From assembly GCF_003122385.1 (NCBI RefSeq), contig NZ_CP029255.1:4960001-5024000 (forward strand): a stretch of DNA of 64,000 nucleotides. Direction: 5' to 3'. Positions 35,975 through 44,197 of this stretch are shown piece by piece. The notes beneath the pieces are model-generated. The model was given only the letters and a program-made list of their open reading frames with translations, was not told the origin of the DNA and did no database searches. A program made the position numbers and the translations under genes. The stretch is from Flavobacterium crocinum (lineage in GTDB: Bacteria; Bacteroidota; Bacteroidia; Flavobacteriales; Flavobacteriaceae). Each line of letters starts with the position of its first letter. The stretch's first letter is position 1.

Positions 35975-36460
35975 ATGAAAAGTTTCTCTTTTGCTCCCAT
36001 AAGTTCAAAAAATTCTAAAATACTCATCTTAGGCACAATGCCGGGAATAAAATCTTTGGAACTCAATCAATATTATGGACACAATCAAAATAACTTCTGG
36101 AAATTTTTATTTTCAATACTGAACGAAGAATTTTCATACGATTACGAAACAAGACAAAATTTATTGATCAAAAAAAATATTGCACTTTGGGATGTCTTAC
36201 AATTTTGTGACCGGGTTGGAAGCTTAGACAGCGCCATCAAAAATGAAATAGCTAATGATTTTGAAAATTTTATGGAAAAACATCCTCATATAGATACTAT
36301 TCTTTTTAATGGACAAAAAGCAGCAGCCTTTTTTAAGAAATATGTTCATTTAAATAAAGAATATAAAAAAATCACACTTCCGTCTACCAGTCCCGCCAAT
36401 GCTGGCAAGGGTTTTCAGGACAAATTGAATGAGTGGAACATCATTAAAACCTTATTGTAA
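35975..36460 (+). CDS. Hypoxanthine-DNA glycosylase (uracil-DNA glycosylase superfamily)
   Basis: 161 residues. It should remove deaminated adenine (hypoxanthine) from DNA, starting base excision repair. The family's first motif is ILGTMPG (18-24), aligned to the UDG water-activating loop. Later come YGHNQNNFWKFL near 34-45, NIALWDVLQFCDRVGSLDSAI, LFNGQKAA, and the final LPSTSPANAG (about 134-143), the DNA-intercalation motif. Length is normal. Single gene divergent from the AraC regulator. Confidence 0.9.
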   Translation: MKSFSFAPISSKNSKILILGTMPGIKSLELNQYYGHNQNNFWKFLFSILNEEFSYDYETRQNLLIKKNIALWDVLQFCDRVGSLDSAIKNEIANDFENFMEKHPHIDTILFNGQKAAAFFKKYVHLNKEYKKITLPSTSPANAGKGFQDKLNEWNIIKTLL

Positions 36461-36699
36461 CTGTTCTTTTTTTATAGAATTTAAATCCAAATATTGGAAT
36501 CATGTAACTTTTTCCGATTAAAGTATAACAAATTACGACTACTCCTGAACTAATTTTACATCAAAGAAAAATAAGTCCTATTGAAGATTTGATTAACGAA
36601 GAGGGAAGGCTTTATTCTTACTAAAATTATTTAGAAAACTGTAAAAGGTTTATACTATAAAGAGAACATTGGTTATGTTAGTTTATTTTTGGGAAAAGG

Positions 36700-36733
36700 C
36701 TGCTCTATAATTTTATAGAGCAGCTTTGTTTTT
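36700..36733 (+). terminator. Rho-independent terminator upstream of the 144-aa gene
   Basis: CTGCTCTATAA (36700-36710) with TTATAGAGCAG (36713-36723), then CTTTGTTTTTTA. It lies 240 bp after the glycosylase stop. The gap 36461-36757 also holds a short open frame with no start codon (see findings). Confidence 0.8.
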
Positions 36734-36757
36734 TACAGTATCTTTAAAAGAAAAAAC

Positions 36758-37192
36758 ATGAAGATTCAGACCTATTACAATCATATAAGGTTTTACAAAC
36801 CACACCATTTTATATATTATCCTGTTTTAATAGTATTCTTAATTTGCAGTATATATTTTGCGTTTACAACAGAAGATTATTTAATTTGGTCCTTTATAAG
36901 CGTTGCATTTATTTTCTTGTTTGCCGTTGCCTACATGCTTCGTCAACATTACGCATTGACCCTGCAAAACAGAATTGTACGTCTGGAAATGCGTTATCGC
37001 TATTTTACTTTAACCGGTAAAAGATTTGAAGAATTTGAATACAAATTAACAGACGATCAAATATTTGCTTTACGATTTGCTCCAGACAACGAATTGATTC
37101 CACTTATCGAAGACGCCCTGAAAAATGGCTTGAGCGGCAACGCTATCAAAAAAGCAATCGTACACTGGAAAGCCGATTATCATAGAGTTTAG
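36758..37192 (+). CDS. DUF6526-type membrane protein
   Basis: 144 residues. It starts QTYYNHIRFYKPHHFIYYPV, then two TM segments at about 20-36 and 43-62. A cytosolic tail carries ALTLQNRIVRLEMRYRYFTL and a Lys-rich end. The order YYNHxRFYxPHHFIYYP, two TMs and QNRIVRLEMR is the pattern I associate with DUF6526. No function known. Convergent with the 388-aa membrane protein across a long hairpin. Confidence 0.8.
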   Translation: MKIQTYYNHIRFYKPHHFIYYPVLIVFLICSIYFAFTTEDYLIWSFISVAFIFLFAVAYMLRQHYALTLQNRIVRLEMRYRYFTLTGKRFEEFEYKLTDDQIFALRFAPDNELIPLIEDALKNGLSGNAIKKAIVHWKADYHRV

Positions 37193-37204
37193 CAATTTCA
37201 AAAA

Positions 37205-37345
37205 TTAATGGTAAAAATCAATGGCAATGGCAATTACAAAAATCAATAGCAATACCAATGAGAACAACAAAATTTTTATTGTCATTGATTTTTGTCATTG
37301 CCATTGATTTTTATCATTGCTATTGATTTTTATCATTGCTATTTG
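37205..37345. repeat. Long quasi-palindrome of CAATGGCAAT words between convergent genes
   Basis: The left half (37205-37260) repeats AAAATCAATGGCAATGG and CAATAGCAATACCAATG. The right half (37280-37345) repeats CATTGATTTTTGTCATTGCC and ATCATTGCTATTGATTTTT. The halves are complementary in many registers. Probably a bidirectional terminator. Confidence 0.8.
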
Positions 37346-38512
37346 TTATTGCAATTTCTTTTTATTGAAAATCAAGTAGAAAAGAAATAATAAAATCCAA
37401 ACCGAAACAATTACTGCAAAGTATATGGCAATGATATTGGGATGAAGATAATTTGGCTCATAAAATAACCTCTCTAAAACGGAAAACTTTTCTGTTAAAG
37501 CCTTTCTGTCAAAAGTATTTCTTATGCCGCTTATAGGATCATCATGATTGTCTCTGAAGCGATAAATATCTTGTGTTAATTCTTTTGGAACTATAGTCGT
37601 CTCAATTTTATATTTTCTAAAAAGCGTATCTAATTTCTGGAACTCGTAAGTCAAAGAATCTTTTTTAGACTGATACAATAATTTATAGCGGTCTTTAGCC
37701 GACTGATATTGCTGTTTATAAACAGAATCTCCTTTAATTGGTTTAAACAATGATTTGTTCTGCAAAAAGATACAAATGTCGTCATCATGTTCCGGACGCA
37801 CCTGAACACTTTTGAAAATAATTTCTGTACTATCCTTAATCACTTTTTTAGAAATGATTCTTTTGTATAATTCTTCTTTGTCAAAACCAAGAATATCTAA
37901 AATACTGTCTGTTTTATTGGTTGTTTTATCAAAAGTATTGGTTAAAGCTTTGATGGTATCGACACTGTAATAATTGGTTTCAATTATCGGATACTCTCCC
38001 GGGACAATTGTGTCTTCTTGTTTTATTACTGGATAAGGTTTTGGATATAATATGTTCTCGTAATTAAACAATTTCTCTGAACTGTAAGAAGTAAACCAAT
38101 ACAAAAACGGATTAAGAACATTCAACATTCTTTTGTCTTTATTTAAATCACTTTCAGACAATTCTGTTTTCAGTTTGGCATTCATACCAAAACTATAACT
38201 GATAAAAAAGGAAAATGTCAAAAATGAAATTACCAATAAACAGCCTGCAATCTGAAACAGACTTCCGCCTTTATAACTTTGTCTGGAATGATTTTTTATT
38301 AAAAAAATAAGAAAGAAAAGCAAAAACAAGCCACTCACAAAAAAGTGCGAAATCGAAACATCATCGTAAAATTTAAAACGGTAAAACTCTGTATATGTAT
38401 CAATATTTGCTATTCCTTCAAAAGTAAAATAACCGTATAAAAAATAAACTAAATGAATTAAGGCTAAGAAAATTAAAGATTTTAAGAAATAACGTTTTAG
38501 ATTTTGGGTCAT
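37346..38512 (-). CDS. Membrane protein, 388 aa, unknown function
   Basis: Four hydrophobic segments: about 9-28, 54-73, 84-108 and, at the far end, 362-384. Between them is a 250-residue hydrophilic region rich in Asp/Lys/Tyr with DTIKALTNTFDKTTNKTDSI. The last residues are Lys-rich. I do not recognise the family. The topology, three TMs, large soluble loop and C-terminal TM, recalls envelope-associated gliding or sensor proteins but supports no function. Confidence 0.7.
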   Translation of the reverse strand: MTQNLKRYFLKSLIFLALIHLVYFLYGYFTFEGIANIDTYTEFYRFKFYDDVSISHFFVSGLFLLFFLIFLIKNHSRQSYKGGSLFQIAGCLLVISFLTFSFFISYSFGMNAKLKTELSESDLNKDKRMLNVLNPFLYWFTSYSSEKLFNYENILYPKPYPVIKQEDTIVPGEYPIIETNYYSVDTIKALTNTFDKTTNKTDSILDILGFDKEELYKRIISKKVIKDSTEIIFKSVQVRPEHDDDICIFLQNKSLFKPIKGDSVYKQQYQSAKDRYKLLYQSKKDSLTYEFQKLDTLFRKYKIETTIVPKELTQDIYRFRDNHDDPISGIRNTFDRKALTEKFSVLERLFYEPNYLHPNIIAIYFAVIVSVWILLFLFYLIFNKKKLQ

Positions 38513-38524
38513 TTTTTTTAAAGT

Positions 38525-38695
38525 TGATAAGGTTCTGAGATTCTAAGATACTAAGTTTTTTCTTAAAAGGGACAAAGGGACAGAGAAACAAAGGGACAAA
38601 GTTTTTTTTTGCTAAACCCTGAAAAAAAAAGACGCACTGCTGTGCGTCTCTACAAAACCTTTGTTTCTTTGTCACTCTGTACCTTTGTAACTCAA
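38525..38695. repeat. Triple-nested repeat: CTAAG words, ACAAAGG arms, AGACGCAC hairpin
   Basis: CTAAG words (38529-38555). Then ACAAAGGGACAGAGAAACAA and onward (about 38571-38600) against CTTTGTTTCTTTGTCACTCT and onward (about 38659-38690), alike at about 24 of 30 positions. The central perfect hairpin is AGACGCAC-tgct-GTGCGTCT (38630-38649). It fills the gap between the MATE gene and the 388-aa gene. Confidence 0.8.
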
Positions 38696-38703
38696 AACCA
38701 ACC

Positions 38704-40122
38704 TTATTTAACCTCAAACCCTTCCTTTACGATTTCGCTATCTACTTTATCAATTAATTTGTTGATTTTTCCGGTTAGTTTTTCTTTTTTCCAATCGCCT
38801 TTTACATACATTACAACTGTAATTAAAGCTGTTACAACTGAAGCAATTGGGAAAGCCCACCAAATTCCGTGTTTTCCTAAAGGTGTGTTATGAGACAAAA
38901 TAAAAGCCAATGGAAACTGAATTACCCATTGTGAAACCAAAGTCAGAATCATAGGAAGTTTAGTATTTCCAACGGCACGGAAAACACCGGTTAAACAAAG
39001 CTGTAATCCTAAAAATCCCCAGGAAAGACAGGTTATTCTCAGCAATTCTGTACCTCCTTCAATAACCGCCTGATCTCTTGGAACGAAAAAAGCAATTAAA
39101 TAAGGTGCAAAAATGAAAGCTATAATTCCTAATCCCGTTAATAATCCAAAACCCAGATAAGCTCCCAGTTTTGAAATTTCGGCAGCGCGATCTACATTTC
39201 CGGCACCAATATTTTGTCCGACCAAAGTGGCAATTGCCATTGAAAGCCCTAAAGCCGGAATCAAAATTAGCTGAATTAAATTGGAACCTGCACCATACGA
39301 AGCTACAGTTGTTGTCCCAAAGCGAACTATCAGAAACGTGATTGCCATCATTCCTAAAGCACGCATAGATTGTTCTATAGAAGATGGAAATCCTATTTGG
39401 AAAGCTCTTTTAATATGATTCCAGTCCGGTTTGAAATCCTGAATCCTAAGATGAATTCCGTGTTTTCCTCTAAATAGGATCGCAAATCCAATAATAATCG
39501 CCAAAAGCTGAGTCGATAATGTCGCTAATGCTGCGCCTTTTACGCCCATTGCCGGAATAAAATTCCATCCATAAATAAACAACGGATCTAAAGCAAAGTT
39601 CAAAATTACCGTTCCCAAAACAATATAAACCGGTAACGTTACACGTCCAACTCCACGCATAATGGATTGGAAAATCATAAATCCAAAGCTAAAAACCAAA
39701 CCTACAAACGCTACTCTCATAAATCCTAAAGCATCGATATAAACCTGAGGTTCGACTTTCAAAAGATATAAAAAGTATGGACTTAGAATATATCCAATAA
39801 TAGACAATACAACCGAAACGATAATAACCATAGACAAAGTCTGCGCCGCCACATGATTGACCATTTCCTGATTTCCTGCGCCAAAATACTGTGCAATTAA
39901 AATAGATCCGGCAATGGCAAGTCCGGTTCCTAAAGCTATGGTTAAGAAGATTACCGGTGTACTCACAGAAACGGCAGCTACAGCATCTCCGCCCAAACGT
40001 CCAACCCAAAAAGCATCAACTAACTGATAAGCCGCCTGCAAAAGATTGGCAATCATAATTGGAACTGCCAGTTTTAATAGTGAAGAAAGAATTGGTCCTT
40101 CTAATAATTCGTTTTTTTTCAT
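38704..40122 (-). CDS. MATE-family multidrug exporter
   Basis: 472 residues from the ATG at 40122 (MKKNELLEGP). The frame opens 14 codons earlier across the MarR operator, so the shorter start is preferred. Twelve TM segments in two pseudo-repeats, with the typical PIMIANLLQAAYQLVDAFWVGRLG at the start and GLSMAIATLVGQNIGAGN in the second half. It exchanges Na+ or H+ for cationic drugs. It follows the MarR gene on the same strand, which with the operators suggests direct control. Confidence 0.95.
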   Translation of the reverse strand: MKKNELLEGPILSSLLKLAVPIMIANLLQAAYQLVDAFWVGRLGGDAVAAVSVSTPVIFLTIALGTGLAIAGSILIAQYFGAGNQEMVNHVAAQTLSMVIIVSVVLSIIGYILSPYFLYLLKVEPQVYIDALGFMRVAFVGLVFSFGFMIFQSIMRGVGRVTLPVYIVLGTVILNFALDPLFIYGWNFIPAMGVKGAALATLSTQLLAIIIGFAILFRGKHGIHLRIQDFKPDWNHIKRAFQIGFPSSIEQSMRALGMMAITFLIVRFGTTTVASYGAGSNLIQLILIPALGLSMAIATLVGQNIGAGNVDRAAEISKLGAYLGFGLLTGLGIIAFIFAPYLIAFFVPRDQAVIEGGTELLRITCLSWGFLGLQLCLTGVFRAVGNTKLPMILTLVSQWVIQFPLAFILSHNTPLGKHGIWWAFPIASVVTALITVVMYVKGDWKKEKLTGKINKLIDKVDSEIVKEGFEVK

Positions 40123-40150
40123 TTTCTGTTTAAAATAATCATTTAAAATA

Positions 40151-40166
40151 AGTTGACATATCAACT
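40151..40166. promoter_or_regulatory. MarR-type operator AGTTGACATATCAACT (MATE side)
   Basis: 6-bp arms AGTTGA/TCAACT around CATA, between the marR stop and the MATE start. It closely matches the second site at 40684-40695 (GACATGTCAAC), so both are probably bound by the same MarR protein. Confidence 0.65.
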
Positions 40167-40184
40167 TTTAAATCTTAAAAAAAA

Positions 40185-40661
40185 TTAAAGTGTTTCTAAT
40201 TTGTCTGCGTAAAATCTCACTGCGTTCAAAGCTTCAATTCTTTCTTTTGGTGTAAATACAGACATCACCTCTTCTTCCGCCCTTTTCATAAGAGACCGAA
40301 TACTTTTAGCCAAATTAACTCCTTCGTTCGTAAGACTTACGATATTCTTTCGTTTATCCGTTTTATCTTTTACAACCTCAACCAGATTCTTCTTTTCAAG
40401 AGCGTTAATACTTCTAAGAATCGAAGATTTATCACGCATCGTTTTGTCTGACAATTCTCTTTGTGAAAGGCTTTTTTGATTTAAAATCATTAAAAGCGGT
40501 AATTGTTCTAATTGCAATGTAATTCCTGCATCAGTCATTAACGCGTTTGTCCGTCTGAAAATTGCTCTTTTAATTCGATGAATCTGAAAGAAGAAACTAT
40601 CTGATATTTCCTCTTTCCAAAAATTTGAAAAATTCTCTTTATTGGTCTGTGTTTTTTCCAT
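40185..40661 (-). CDS. MarR-family repressor of the MATE exporter
   Basis: 158 residues. The winged HTH at about 60-115 has KSLSQRELSDKTMRDKSSILRSINALEKK as recognition helices and KDKTDKRKNIVSLT as the wing. N-terminal helices form the dimer arm. It lies 62 bp upstream of the MATE gene on the same strand, and its own promoter contains a matching operator. The ATG is only 5 nt from the -7 box, so the mRNA may be leaderless. Confidence 0.93.
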   Translation of the reverse strand: MEKTQTNKENFSNFWKEEISDSFFFQIHRIKRAIFRRTNALMTDAGITLQLEQLPLLMILNQKSLSQRELSDKTMRDKSSILRSINALEKKNLVEVVKDKTDKRKNIVSLTNEGVNLAKSIRSLMKRAEEEVMSVFTPKERIEALNAVRFYADKLETL

Positions 40662-40665
40662 GATG

Positions 40666-40694
40666 CAAATTTATGAAAAAGAGTGACATGTCAA
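40666..40694 (-). promoter_or_regulatory. marR promoter with overlapping operator
   Basis: Minus strand: TTG (40694-40692), an 18-nt spacer, then TAAATTTG (40673-40666). The palindrome TGACATGTCA (40684-40693) covers the -33 region, which would allow autorepression. The geometry equals the tetR promoter at 12471-12500. Confidence 0.7.
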
Positions 40695-40834
40695 CTAATT
40701 TTAAACAAAATTTATATTTTACTGATTACCAAATACTTCAAAATAAATAATCTAGTTTAAAACCAAAATGAAAGAATATTTTCACTAACTTTAATTGTTA
40801 AAAATTGCCTAATAAAAATTAAAAAACTACTCTG

Positions 40835-41749
40835 ATGAAACAATTATTTATTTTTTTGGTAATGACATTTTTTTGGATTCCGTTAAATGCTCAGACATTT
40901 GCAGAAAACACTTTAATTGAAAATTTAACGACTGTAAAAACTGAAAGTGAAAACTTTCAGGACAATTATGCAGATGATCTTCCGTGGCACGCAAGAAGAT
41001 TTAAAGTAACAGCCGGAGTTTTTTTTCCTGTTAATAATACAGAAGTTAAAGTCGGTAGTAATAATGGTCAATTTGGAAATATAATTGATTTTGAAAAAGA
41101 CCTTGGCTTTAACAAAAGTACAACTTCTTTTTTTGGTGCTTTTGAATGGAGAATTTCCCGAAGATCAAGACTTGGTGCAGAATATTATTATTTAAGTAGA
41201 AATTCTACTAAAACACTACAAAAAGAAATCGAATTTCGTGATCACGTATATCCTGTAGATGCTACAGTTTATGCATTCATGGACAATCATATCGGAAGAA
41301 TTACTTATGGTTATGCATTTGTATCGAAACCTAAATATGAAATCGGAGCTCTTATTGGTGCACACGTTTTATTTGGCGATGTGGGAATAGGACTGGCTGG
41401 CGCAACAGCAAATTTAGAGGTTAAAGATAATTTTGGCTTTACTGCTCCTCTTCCGGATCTTGGTATTTGGGGAGAATTCGTATTAGGACGAAAAGTGGGT
41501 CTTTATGCTAACTTTAATTATTTTGCTATTAAAATCAATGATTTTGATGGAAGATTATTGAGTTACAATTTATCTATTTTGTATAATGTCTATCAAAACT
41601 TCAGCTTAATGGCGGGTTATACTGGACTAAATATTAGAGTGGATATGGAAAAAGAAAGACTAAATGGTTTCTTCAAATGGGGCTATAATGGTCCAACTTT
41701 AACCGCAACTTACAGCTTCGGTAATCATGTGAAGCTTTATAAGCATTAG
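40835..41749 (+). CDS. Outer-membrane beta-barrel protein, 304 aa
   Basis: A signal peptide (MKQLFIFLVMTFFWIPLNAQ) cleaved after about residue 20 precedes alternating amphipathic strands (FFGAFEWRISRRSRLGAEYY, FNYFAIKINDF, ATYSFGNHVKL) ending near the C-terminus. It has the look of an outer-membrane porin-like or OmpA-like barrel. No peptidoglycan-binding or TonB domain is present. Substrate or role unknown. It is divergent from the marR gene. Confidence 0.75.
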   Translation: MKQLFIFLVMTFFWIPLNAQTFAENTLIENLTTVKTESENFQDNYADDLPWHARRFKVTAGVFFPVNNTEVKVGSNNGQFGNIIDFEKDLGFNKSTTSFFGAFEWRISRRSRLGAEYYYLSRNSTKTLQKEIEFRDHVYPVDATVYAFMDNHIGRITYGYAFVSKPKYEIGALIGAHVLFGDVGIGLAGATANLEVKDNFGFTAPLPDLGIWGEFVLGRKVGLYANFNYFAIKINDFDGRLLSYNLSILYNVYQNFSLMAGYTGLNIRVDMEKERLNGFFKWGYNGPTLTATYSFGNHVKLYKH

Positions 41750-41999
41750 TTTTTTTGAGTTGCTAAGATTCTAAGGTTCTATACTTTGAGTATATTTTTT
41801 TTACCTCAATCCTGATAACTGCTTTGCTATCGTTTTTTTTTACCGCAAAGCACGCAAAGATTTACGCAAAGTTTTTTTTAAAAGAAATATGTTTACCAAC
41901 ATAAAGTTCGCAAAGCTGTGTGTTGATATAGCTTTGCGAACTTAATATTATCAAAACATAACACACAGCAAAAATACCTTTGCGCTCTTTGCGGTAAAA
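41750..41999. repeat. CTAAG words and nested CGCAAAG hairpin
   Basis: CTAAGATTCTAAGG at 41765-41778. Outer arms TTTTACCGCAAAGCACGCAA (41838-41859) and CTTTGCGCTCTTTGCGGTAA (41978-41999) differ at two places. Inner arms AAGTTCGCAAAGCT (41904-41917) and AGCTTTGCGAACTT (41930-41943) are perfect. The 404-bp gap 41750-42153 holds this, the terminator at 42050 and another CTAAG-word run (42113-42144). Confidence 0.85.
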
Positions 42000-42049
42000 T
42001 TATGTTCAAAGCTAAGAAAACTTGAAACTTTAAACCTGAAACAAAAAAC

Positions 42050-42079
42050 AAACCCGATAACTGCTCTGCTATCGGGTTT
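42050..42079 (-). terminator. Terminator of the polysaccharide locus
   Basis: AAACCCGATA (42050-42059) with TATCGGGTTT (42070-42079), a perfect 10-bp stem and 10-nt loop. On the minus strand it is followed by GTTTTTTGTTT. It lies 75 bp beyond the GH97 stop. Confidence 0.8.
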
Positions 42080-42153
42080 ATTACCAAACTTAAACTACTT
42101 AACTCAAAAAACTCAGTATCTTAGAACCTTAGCATCTTAGAAACTGAAAAAAC

Positions 42154-44172
42154 TTATTTCTCGATTGGAGAGAATTTTATTGCTGTTCCTCCGCCAGCAG
42201 CCAACTTAATGTTTAAAACGGTTTTGCTGTTTACTTTTTGTTTAGAGATTGCAACCGGATACGGATTGGTTTTATAATTGGCTCCTGCTCCGTCTGCATA
42301 GATTTCTGCTTCGTATTCTTTGTTTTGATCTAAGAATGATAAAGCTACTTTTAAGTTACGTGCATTTCTGTTTGTAATGGAACCTAAATACCAGTTTTTC
42401 TCATCCCAGTCTTTACGGGCAATTGTAGTGTATTCTCCAATTTTTGAATCTAAAACTTTAGTATCTGACCAAGTGCACGGAACATCTTTTATAAATTGAA
42501 ATTCCGGTTTTCCTTCATAATTTTCAGGTAAATCTGAAGCCATTTGCAGCGGACTGAAAATAATAACATACAATGCCAATTGATTGGCCAAAGTTGTCTG
42601 CACTTTTGCTCCTGATGGTGTTTTATAATCAAAATTGAAATTCCCCGGAGTATAATCAAAAGGTCCGGAAAGCATTCTGGTAAAAGGCAAAGTCGTTAAA
42701 TGCTCCGGAGTATTTCCTCCATCTACAGACCATGCATTGTATTCCTGTCCTCTTCCGCCTTCTTGTGACATAAAGTTTGGATAAGTACGCTGCAATCCCG
42801 TTCCTTTCATTGGTTCGTGATTATCAATCATAATATGATATTTGGCAGCCGTTTCGATTACTTTTCTGTAATGACGTGCCCCATACTGGCTGTCGTGCCA
42901 TTCTTTTTTATCCAGATATTTATTTACGTAACCTGTTTTAACCGAATTCACTCCCATTTTCTGATACAATTTGAAAGCATCTTCCAGTTGATTTTCATAA
43001 TTTTTAGTTGCTCCAGCCGTTTCGTGATGCCCGATTAAACGAACATTTTTCACAGCAGCATATTTTGTAATTTCTTCCAAATTAAAATCCGGATAGGCTT
43101 TTGTAAAACTAAAAGCAGAACCATCCGCAGTCCAGTCGCCATCCCAGCCTTCATTCCATCCTTCCACTAAAACACCGTCAAAACCATTTTTCGCAGCAAA
43201 ATCGATGTATTCTTTTGTGTTTTTGGTTGTGGCACCATGTTTGGGTCCTTGACCCCAAGTGAATTTGTCCAAATGCATTCCCCACCAGATTCCAATATAT
43301 TTTGAAGGCGTAATCCATGATAAATCTTCAATTTTTGAAGGTTCGTTTAGATTCAGCATAATAGTTGAAGTAGCTACTTCTCCCGGATTTTTACCTACCA
43401 CAATTGTTCTCCAAGGCGTTTTAAAAGGCGTTTCTGCATATACTTTCACACCATCAGCCCAAGGCACCAAATCACTTTTATATTGTTTATCTGATGTTTT
43501 TAAAAGAGTCATTGAAGCGAAATCTGTTAAATTGGCTTCATGAATCGCTACGTACAATTTATCTTTGGTTTCAAAAGTTGCCGGTGTATTTATCGTATCT
43601 GTTTTACTCATTAACGTTTTACGATATTCACTTTCGTAATAACTGTTTTCGCGATGAACAGGAATCCACCAGACTTCATTATTATCTTTAAAAGTAAATT
43701 GTGTTACTTCATTTGAGATTTTGACTTTTCCTAAATTAGGCTGTTTCGGAAATTCGTATCGAAAACCTAAACCATCATCAAAAACCCTGAAAATAATATC
43801 AACCAATCGTTCCTCACCTTTTGCTTCTTTTAAATGGACAATCAGCTCATTATGATGATCTCTCACTTTTTTGAATTCACCCCAAGGCTGTTCCCATGTT
43901 TCATCTGCCGATTTTTCTTCTGTTGAAACGACTTCAAAACCGTCCGTCATTTTAGCTAATCCCTGAAACTCAAATCCCATTAATGAAGGCTCAATAACCG
44001 ATTTTCCGTTAGAAGAAAAACTATATTGAGGCTGACCTGAAGGCGTTAATTCAAAAGTAAGTTCAGAGATCTTTTCAGGAGAACTGATTTTATATGTTTT
44101 TTTAGTACTGCAGGCAAAAATCAACAGGGATGCCAGCGCGACTATACAGTATCTATATTTATTGTTTTTCAT
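42154..44172 (-). CDS. Glycoside hydrolase family 97 (SusB-type alpha-glucosidase)
   Basis: 672-residue lipoprotein (lipobox LIFAC, Cys21), typical GH97 length. The N-terminal beta-supersandwich (about 30-290) has FELTPSGQPQYSFSSNGKSV. The TIM barrel (about 295-560) has VEGWNEGWDGDW (336-347), GHHETAG (381-387), NHEP (451-454) and SQEGGRGQEYNAW (469-481). The C-terminal beta domain closes it. It releases alpha-glucose (or alpha-galactose) from non-reducing ends, probably in the periplasm. I cannot decide retaining or inverting from the motifs. It is the last gene of the locus, 25 bp after the GH71/99-like gene. Confidence 0.93.
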   Translation of the reverse strand: MKNNKYRYCIVALASLLIFACSTKKTYKISSPEKISELTFELTPSGQPQYSFSSNGKSVIEPSLMGFEFQGLAKMTDGFEVVSTEEKSADETWEQPWGEFKKVRDHHNELIVHLKEAKGEERLVDIIFRVFDDGLGFRYEFPKQPNLGKVKISNEVTQFTFKDNNEVWWIPVHRENSYYESEYRKTLMSKTDTINTPATFETKDKLYVAIHEANLTDFASMTLLKTSDKQYKSDLVPWADGVKVYAETPFKTPWRTIVVGKNPGEVATSTIMLNLNEPSKIEDLSWITPSKYIGIWWGMHLDKFTWGQGPKHGATTKNTKEYIDFAAKNGFDGVLVEGWNEGWDGDWTADGSAFSFTKAYPDFNLEEITKYAAVKNVRLIGHHETAGATKNYENQLEDAFKLYQKMGVNSVKTGYVNKYLDKKEWHDSQYGARHYRKVIETAAKYHIMIDNHEPMKGTGLQRTYPNFMSQEGGRGQEYNAWSVDGGNTPEHLTTLPFTRMLSGPFDYTPGNFNFDYKTPSGAKVQTTLANQLALYVIIFSPLQMASDLPENYEGKPEFQFIKDVPCTWSDTKVLDSKIGEYTTIARKDWDEKNWYLGSITNRNARNLKVALSFLDQNKEYEAEIYADGAGANYKTNPYPVAISKQKVNSKTVLNIKLAAGGGTAIKFSPIEK

Positions 44173-44197
44173 TATGTAAATTGTATTAATTACAGCT

